A stretch of DNA of 11,107 nucleotides from the NCBI GenBank assembly GCA_037447655.1, contig JBBHKE010003314.1:1-11107 (forward strand). Direction: 5' to 3'. Source of the DNA: Zygnema cylindricum (lineage: Eukaryota > Streptophyta > Zygnematophyceae > Zygnematales > Zygnemataceae). This document shows, piece after piece, positions 6,408 to 11,107 of this stretch (position 1 is its first letter; each line of letters begins with the position of its first letter). The position numbers and the translations under genes are program-made. Below the pieces are notes generated by a model. It was not told the DNA's origin. It did no database searches and was given only the letters and a program-made list of their open reading frames with translations.

Positions 6408-6980
6408 AACACGACAGCGTGGCGTGATGTGACAAATCGCACGCGCAAAAATTAAAAGTACGATACAATACGTTACTGTACTCTACGGTATTGATAACAC
6501 GACATTTTGGCATGACGTCAAATTTGTTTGGACGTGAATCGCCCTTGACGCCAACTTACGTCAACATAAACATCGCGATGTGGTTAATGTTGCCGTACGA
6601 CAAAGCGTCGATGACTCAAATCCGTCAGTACAAAACCATCCCTGACGTCGTAGGACGCTGGTCAATTGTCGCGATCATTTTGTCGTCGTCGCTGTACTGT
6701 AGTGTAGAAGTTTCGAACCGTCATGTCAAGGGTACAAACTACAAAGAATCGATCATCGCCGTTGTTGCGATATCGTTTCACTTATTTGTACGGCATCGAC
6801 GGCATCCTGATACCTGTCGTGGCCACCTCGATGTCGTCGGCCGCGGGTCAGCAAGCGGTGTAGTGGTCGGATAGTGGCGTGATGTGATGGGATCGCACGC
6901 GCAAAAATGGAAAGTACTTTTTTTTTACAAGTCCGTCCGTTTACTTCCTTGCTACTGTACTCTTCTAGATGACGACAATA
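6408..6980 (+). repeat. Three related direct repeats around GTGGCGTGATGTGA
   Basis: AACACGACAGCGTGGCGTGA (6408-6427) is partly repeated 88 bp downstream as AACACGACATTTTGGCATGA (6496). A longer match, GTGGCGTGATGTGA...ATCGCACGCGCAAAAAT then ACTGTACTCT, occurs at about 6419-6485 and again at 6872-6965, about 453 bp apart. The same GATCGCACGCGC core lies inverted in the deleted module A copy (about 2800-2822). Confidence 0.6.
6526..6871. other. Unexplained CpG-rich segment, no gene supported
   Basis: A relatively GC-rich stretch rich in GTCG/CGTC words, located between two direct repeats. A 127-codon frame covers it (6491-6874, +) and a 125-codon frame overlaps it on the other strand. Neither shows a recognisable domain, signal or biased composition, and the frame ends lie in flanking repeats. 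It could be the interior of a larger element bounded by the repeats at 6419 and 6872. Confidence 0.35.
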
Positions 6981-7000
6981 TGTCAAACGTTTCGATTTAT

Positions 7001-7158
7001 GAGACCGGCAGTTGTGGACTGCTTTGTCAACATCTCCCCTTGTCTCGTCATTGGAGCGCGAATCTGGTTCTCTTCCTGTGAGACCGGCGGCTGTGGACTG
7101 CCTTGTCAACATCTCCCCTTGTCTCGTCATTGGAGCGCGAATTTGGTTCTCTTCTTGT
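7001..7158 (+). repeat. 79-bp tandem repeat, two adjacent copies
   Basis: Copies at 7001-7079 and 7080-7158 begin GAGACCGGC and contain TTGTCAACATCTCCCCTTGT and TTGGAGCGCGAAT. They differ at five positions, all transitions. A third, more diverged copy is at 1231-1310. Frames of 65 and 123 codons pass through the tandem and then into the GA tract, and they are artefacts of the repeats. Confidence 0.9.
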
Positions 7159-7193
7159 TAACCAACCAACCAGTACTTCTATCTCCTTTTCCG

Positions 7194-7220
7194 TCCCTCC
7201 CTCCCTCCCTCCCTATCCCC
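7194..7220 (-). repeat. TCCC repeat with minus-strand G-quadruplex potential
   Basis: CCC runs at 7195, 7199, 7203, 7207 and 7211 are separated by single T residues, with a further CCCC at 7217. On the minus strand this is five GGG runs with one-base loops, a strong quadruplex motif; the plus strand could form an i-motif. Confidence 0.85.
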
Positions 7221-7253
7221 TTCATCAAATTTAGATGTTTTGAATATTTTATA

Positions 7254-7318
7254 GAGGAGAGGGAGAGGGAGAGGGAGAGGGAGAGGGAAAGGGAGAGAGA
7301 AAGGAGAGGGAGGGGAGA
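7254..7318 (+). repeat. (GGGAGA)n polypurine tract with plus-strand G-quadruplex potential
   Basis: GGG runs start at 7261, 7267, 7273, 7279, 7285 and 7291, an exact 6-bp period with three-base loops, inside a 65-bp all-purine tract. It lies about 40 bp after the C-rich tract, so the two G-rich strands face each other. Long GA tracts near transcription starts are common in plants, but no gene is evident here. An 80-codon minus-strand frame with a serine-leucine run is the translation of this tract and not a protein. Confidence 0.85.
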
Positions 7319-7344
7319 AGTGAAGTTGTTTGTTTTATGACTAG

Positions 7345-7422
7345 AGGGTAAGAGAGAAGCTATTGCCAATCTGTGCCTTGGCCGCCCTCACAAGTACCCT
7401 CCTCGGATCCCTCCTTCCCCAG
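7345..7422 (+). other. Weak candidate exon (78 bp) with splice-site-like borders
   Basis: A GC-richer island follows TTTTATGACTAG and ends TTCCCCAG immediately before GTACCTTTTT, giving an AG-preceded start and an AG|GT donor-like border. Two of the three frames are open across it, but neither gives a recognisable peptide. The upstream polypurine tract, an ATTTTATAG stretch near 7246 and the following AT-rich DNA would suit a first or early exon with a long intron. No downstream exon can be named; AGGCGCTGGTAAGG at 9619 and a GTGAGT at 8819 are the only loosely matching splice signals. This may be chance. Confidence 0.15.
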
Positions 7423-7613
7423 GTACCTTTTTCTATCTGTTTATGTCAATTCTTGTCATTTTTGTTTATCAGTTTTATGCGAAGCTTTATCTTCTTTTTG
7501 TCATTTGTCAACGTTATCGCACGTTTTTATCGGAGTTGTACTAGTTTAGGAAAATATTGCACCTTATTTAGTGTGGTTTAAATTATTCAAGGAAGCATTA
7601 GTCAGAGTCGAAA
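7423..7613. other. T-rich transition segment, nothing recognised
   Basis: The segment lies between the candidate exon and the first (TA)n tract. It is T-rich and has no repeat matches that I can see. A 72-codon frame (7363-7581) gives a hydrophobic peptide, as expected by chance from T-rich DNA. Confidence 0.4.
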
Positions 7614-7650
7614 ATATATATATATATATATACATATATAATATAATATT
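7614..7650. repeat. (TA)n microsatellite
   Basis: Alternating TA from about 7614 to 7632 continues as imperfect ATAT/TAATA to about 7650. It marks the left edge of the AT-rich, CpG-poor block. Confidence 0.9.
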
Positions 7651-7792
7651 TTAAAATTGTAAATATTTAAAAATTTAAAAATATTTATTTAAAGAAATAA
7701 CAATTAATAACAAAAAACATATAAACCAAATAAGAAATTACAAGATACAAAAATAATTAATGCTAATGAATTTAAACTTTAAATGAAAAACC

Positions 7793-8032
7793 TGACAAAA
7801 TAAAAATGTAATGAGTAAAATTTAAAGTGAAAAAAATAAAATCAATGAAACAAAGTAAATAAATGAAATTTAAAGTGAGAATAAAAATAACTATAATTAG
7901 TACAAAAATGGATCTTTAAAACCCTTAATAAAACTGAAAAAATGACAAAATAAAAACGTATCTACAGAATTTAAAGTGAAAAATAAAAAAATCCAAATAA
8001 CAAAGTGAAAAGAATGAAATTTAAAGGAATGA
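7793..8032 (+). repeat. 150-bp-period direct duplication in A-rich DNA
   Basis: TGACAAAATAAAAA occurs at 7793 and 7943, followed in both by AATTTAAAGTGAAAAA, AACAAAGT and GAAATTTAAAG. About 88 bp match over each copy. A third, weaker copy lies near 9069-9143 (GACAAAAAAATTAAAG through AAATTTAAAGTGAA). The A-rich composition inflates similarity, but the order of the shared words is the same. Confidence 0.6.
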
Positions 8033-8057
8033 ATAAATATATAAAATGAAAAGAATA

Positions 8058-8170
8058 GGGAAGGAAGGAAATGGAATGGAATGGACGGAATGGAAATGGA
8101 ATAATGGATCGAAGGAATGAAGAACAAAAGAATGGAATGAATGGAATGGGAAGAAATGAATGGAAGGACA
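8058..8170 (+). repeat. Degenerate GGAAT/GAATG pentamer block
   Basis: About 110 bp are built of GGAAT-like words (AATGGAATGGAATGGAC and variants) interrupted by short insertions. The minus-strand frames of 66 and 103 codons here translate to Ser/Phe/Ile/His-rich peptides that are a by-product of the repeat. Confidence 0.8.
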
Positions 8171-8330
8171 TAAATGGAAGTTGTCACTGATTGGCTAAAC
8201 CGGTCCAACCATCTGACAAATGTTAAAGAGTATCAGCACTATCGATAGGTGTTAGAGAGCATATACAATCCCAACATCATTGCCAAAATGTACGGCGAAT
8301 GAGAGACAGAGGAGGGACAAGAGGAGGGAT
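8171..8330. other. Unassigned segment
   Basis: It contains the only balanced-composition stretch of this block (about 8175-8290) and then a purine-rich lead into the 113-bp tandem. GAGAGCATATACAATCCC is loosely reminiscent of plant MITE flanks, but no TIR pair was found. Confidence 0.3.
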
Positions 8331-8550
8331 AGGAGAGACAAGAGGAGGAGCGAGTGGTGATGGTTTAGTTTGAAAAAGAGCTTCGGGTGGTTTGAGGGTT
8401 TGGAGGGTTTTTAAGGTTTTTAAGTGTATATGAGTAAAGGGAAAGGAGAGGCAAGAGGAGGAGCGAGTGGTGATGGTTTAGTTTGAAAGAGAGCTTCGGA
8501 TGGTTTTAGGGTTTGGAGGGTTTTTAAGGATTTTTAGTGTATATGAGTAA
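8331..8550 (+). repeat. 113-bp tandem repeat, two copies
   Basis: AGGAGAGACAAGAGGAGGAG at 8331 recurs as AGGAGAGGCAAGAGGAGGAG at 8444. The match holds through GTGATGGTTTAGTTTGAAA, GGGTTTGGAGGGTTTTTAAGG and GTGTATATGAGTAA, with only a few substitutions and compensating short indels. Confidence 0.9.
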
Positions 8551-8584
8551 TATAGACACTTATGGGTAATATAGACACTTACGG
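8547..8584 (+). repeat. 19-bp tandem repeat, two copies
   Basis: GTAATATAGACACTTATGG at 8547-8565 is followed directly by GTAATATAGACACTTACGG at 8566-8584. It continues from the end of the 113-bp tandem. Confidence 0.9.
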
Positions 8585-8599
8585 AAAACTATACAAATA

Positions 8600-8740
8600 A
8601 TGTACATTTATAAAGTACACCACGTATTTTATTACTTTTTCAACATCGACTAGTGCGTAGTATAAATATTATTCATTAAGTTATAGCGTGCGTAACATGC
8701 GCACGGGACATCTATGGCTGCGCACGAGATATCTATGGTT
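8600..8740 (+). mobile_element. hAT-like terminus (copy iv) with a 21-bp tandem end duplication
   Basis: The stretch with CAACATCGACTAGTGCGTAG, GCGTGCGTAACATGCGCACG and GACATCTATG at 8707-8716 matches the outer ends of copies L (inverted) and R. The end is duplicated in tandem: GCGCACGGGACATCTATGGC (8699) is followed by GCGCACGAGATATCTATGGT (8720), a 21-bp period. No opposite end or target duplication was found upstream, so this may be a solo terminus or a heavily rearranged copy. Confidence 0.65.
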
Positions 8741-9590
8741 GCGAGCTTCTTAGGGTTAGTGTCTCTTACCTTTTGCTAGTGTTTGCGCCTCTTTTTTTTT
8801 TGCTGCCTCCTCGAGCTGTGAGTCCTTAAACCTTTCATGTAAACTACCTACAAAAATAAAAGGAAAACCTAAATACAATCTTAAAAAGTTATAGCCAAAT
8901 AATAAACCTTACACAAGCCGTTAATAATAGACAAACCGTTTAAAAAAAAAAAAACACGCTTTAGGCCAAAATTGGTAATGGCATTAATGATTTTAAAACC
9001 ATTCTTTCGCTCAACACAAAACACTTAAGAATGAGTTAAATTTGGTGGAAATTAGAAATAAATTATAACGACAAAAAAATTAAAGAGAACAAGAGAAAGT
9101 AAGATTTTAAATAACAAAGTATGAACAATTAAATTTAAAGTGAATTTAAATAAAATGATCAACTTAATTAATAAAAAAATAAAGATTACCAAAAAGAAAA
9201 AGATAAAAATAGTTTAAAAACAACCATGTTAAAAAAAATGCAACTTATTTAGATTGTTATATTAAAAATAAGAAAACAATAAAAATAAAAAACAAAATCT
9301 TTTAAACTGTAAAAGAGGATAGAAAACTTAATTTACAACATTTTTTTATCAACTGATCAATTTTGAACTTCTAATTTTTTTACTCTTTTGTATTTTTTTA
9401 ATGGATTTGTGTCACGCTTCAAATTTAAAATAAACTAATAAATTATCTTGTTTATCTTTATCTTTCTATTTATTTATTCTTTCTTTTTAGGAAAACGTGT
9501 TTAACTGATGTCTTTTATTCTCATTTTCATGAAAAATATAGTTTATCGATGCATCTTTTCATCTTTTATTTATATTTTTGTTTCTCTCTC
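8741..9590. other. AT-rich low-complexity block, no gene seen
   Basis: The first 80 bp contain a short GC-richer island (GCTGCCTCCTCGAGCTGTGAGTCC lies at about 8801-8824). The rest is AT-rich: A-rich on the + strand to about 9310 and T-rich from about 9340. It has poly-A/T runs and the weak third copy of the A-rich repeat at about 9069-9143, and no open frame worth naming. Confidence 0.6.
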
Positions 9591-9609
9591 ATATATATAT
9601 ATATATATA
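9591..9609. repeat. (AT)n microsatellite
   Basis: Nineteen bases of alternating AT follow TTTCTCTCTC. It marks the right edge of the AT-rich block whose left edge is the (TA)n tract at 7614. Confidence 0.9.
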
Positions 9610-10745
9610 CGCCATTGCAGGCGCTGGTAAGGCTAGTTGGTGTCATTTTTGGTTATTATAACTAACAATTTTGTTTAAATATTCTATAACCCATACGCGC
9701 TTCAGAATAATATTACTCATCCATGTATGTTTGTTATTTGTTGAATGGAATAAAATCATACAAAAGAAAAACTAAATAAAATGTTGAACCTTCTTTTTAC
9801 TTTGACACGCAGAGTTAACGTAAGATAAGTATATTTTACCAACAATTGTTTATTAAAATGGTAATCGTTCAGGGTGTTGCAAACATATATAAAGTTAACG
9901 CGGTTTGCTTAGTGTTGTGAATAGTGTTATAAATGTAAAAAAGAACATAATAACATAATGTGTTTAACAACTATGATTCAGTGGGTTTGTAATTCTTACA
10001 TAATTTTAAATACAACAATTGTAATAATCATTTCTTTTTGCAAGTATGTTACGTACACGTGGTATTTTTTTAACTCATCATATATAATAGACTAGTGGTT
10101 TTTTATACGATTCGATAACGCAATTGAACATACAAAATTTATTATACTCAATTTTTCATGTTTGTTAATAAAAAGTTATCAAACACGGATCGGCCACCCA
10201 TGTAGCACTATTACATGTAAACGATAAATACGAAAGTCTCTAAGTAAACAATATATTATTCCACGTTTAAAGGTTTGACATGTTTTATCACGTTTTCAAT
10301 TTTGTAAATAAATATAGTTATTTGCATCACATCATATAAACCCGTTTTAGATTGGCTATTGTATACTTCAAGTTGGTGTACATAAGAAAAAAATGTAAAT
10401 TTTAGGTGTTTTGCTGAGACGATGTGATACAACATAGACACGATATGTTGCTTGTGCATAGTCTTTGTTAATCTAACATCAAATTTTCATTACGAGTTTC
10501 ACTGTAGTTTTCTGCTACATGGGAAAAAAAGAGGTGGAGATAATGAGGTACATTATGATAAGGGGAATGGTAGAGGGATTTGACGTTAATACTCGAATTG
10601 ATGTAATAATGAAAATCAAGGTTTCAACATTTTTCCAAAACCGACATACAATTGTTCTAGATTAATACATGACAATATAATTTTTTTAGAAGTCTCAACA
10701 AGACCATCGTAAAGGCCACTGGTCGGACCCATAATATAAATTATA
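9610..10745. other. Unique AT-rich sequence, no gene seen
   Basis: I see no repeats shared with the rest of the window. A 67-codon minus-strand frame (10256-10459) starts with ATG but has no recognisable motif and no support from context. Isolated regulatory words such as CACGTG near 10058 are not interpretable on their own. Confidence 0.5.
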
Positions 10746-10871
10746 GTGTTGCGTATTGTTAACTTTGATATCACGATAAATCCGATAAGCTATACATCTA
10801 TTATTGGTATCGTGTTGTGTATTGTTAAATTTTCTATCACGATAAATCCGATAGGCTTTACATTGGTATCG
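10746..10871 (+). repeat. 66-bp tandem repeat, two copies
   Basis: GTGTTGCGTATTGTTAA at 10746 recurs as GTGTTGTGTATTGTTAA at 10812. Both are followed by ATCACGATAAATCCGATA, a TTTACATT/TATACAT stretch and TTGGTATCGT. The period equals 22 codons, so one open frame (10746-10964) reads as an imperfectly duplicated peptide. It has no ATG start at its beginning and no recognisable family. Confidence 0.88.
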
Positions 10872-10937
10872 TTAAGAGGGCCGACAAGCTATGATATATT
10901 TATATTGGTAAACTATCACCGATACATTCCGATGTAC

Positions 10938-10950
10938 CGGTTCCGAACCG
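10938..10950. repeat. 6-bp palindrome CGGTTC-C-GAACCG
   Basis: CGGTTC at 10938-10943 and GAACCG at 10945-10950 pair around one base. It is short, and a function cannot be inferred. Confidence 0.5.
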
Positions 10951-10977
10951 TCGATATGCGGTAGATCATATGGTTGG

Positions 10978-11012
10978 AGGGGGAATGGTATCACAACCGG
11001 GGGGGTAGGGGG
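10978..11012 (+). repeat. G-run cluster with possible G-quadruplex
   Basis: Runs of five, seven and five G residues at 10979-10983, 10999-11005 and 11008-11012 stand out in AT-rich DNA. The seven-base run could supply two GGG tracts, giving a four-tract motif with one long loop. Confidence 0.5.
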
Positions 11013-11107
11013 ATTAGAATTTTTTTCTACGTTGGGAAGGAAAATTGAAATACGTATTACGGAACCGTACATATGAAGTACGCAACCAATATATACCAAT
11101 TATCGGT

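Noticed and set aside
6491-6874. 127-codon open frame in a GC-richer segment
   Set aside because: No recognisable family or motif, an equally long frame lies on the opposite strand, and the ends lie in direct repeats.
7127-7369. Minus-strand frame with a long Ser-Leu repeat
   Set aside because: This is the translation of the GA-rich microsatellite and not a protein.
8169-8716. Complete hAT-like element starting at CATAAATG (8169) and ending at 8716
   Set aside because: The start resembles the left end of copy R only over eight bases, and the 8-bp flanks do not match.

Overview
This window looks like repeat-rich, gene-poor nuclear DNA of a eukaryote. No reading frame on either strand behaves like a gene: the longest open frames (about 125-157 codons) run across transposon termini, simple repeats and unrelated repeat modules, and no conserved protein domain is recognisable. 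The organism cannot be named from this sequence. Short non-autonomous DNA transposons with TTA, TA and 8-bp target duplications, AAACCCTAA telobox-like motifs and GA/CT-rich tracts fit a plant or plant-related lineage, but this is an inference. CpG is common in the first 7.4 kb, which argues against a vertebrate.

Layout. 1-692: most of a TIR element whose right end reads AGACATCTATG. 774-1432: tandem repeats (82 bp and 47 bp), a conserved hairpin module (module A), a 79-bp-type module and a perfect 14-bp palindrome. 1515-2293: a PIF/Harbinger-type MITE with perfect 16-bp TIRs and TTA target duplications. 2318-3625: a cluster of four small TA-flanked MITEs of one family, with a deleted module A copy in reverse orientation between the second and third. 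3626-4240: unique DNA. 4241-4714 and 4845-6250: two copies, in opposite orientation, of one hAT-like non-autonomous family. Each has a near-perfect 8-bp target duplication, and the second is split by another copy of the Harbinger-type MITE (5338-6023). 6257-7320: module A, direct repeats, a 79-bp tandem pair, then a C-rich and a G-rich tract able to form quadruplexes on opposite strands.

From about 7.4 kb the composition changes. 7614-9609 is AT-rich, CpG-poor and strongly purine-biased on the + strand up to about 9.3 kb, with (TA)n tracts at both ends, a 150-bp duplication, a degenerate GGAAT block, a 113-bp tandem pair and a hAT-like terminus near 8716. 9610-10745 is unique AT-rich DNA. A 66-bp tandem pair and a G-run cluster close the window.

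No genes work together here. What can be read is a history of insertions: two hAT-like copies landed about 130 bp apart in opposite orientation, one gained internal tandem units, and a Harbinger-type MITE then inserted into it. I found no new functional system. The most informative signals are the nested insertions, the TIR sequences that match within but not between MITE copies, and the duplicated transposon ends. All homologies were found by eye, without alignment software.
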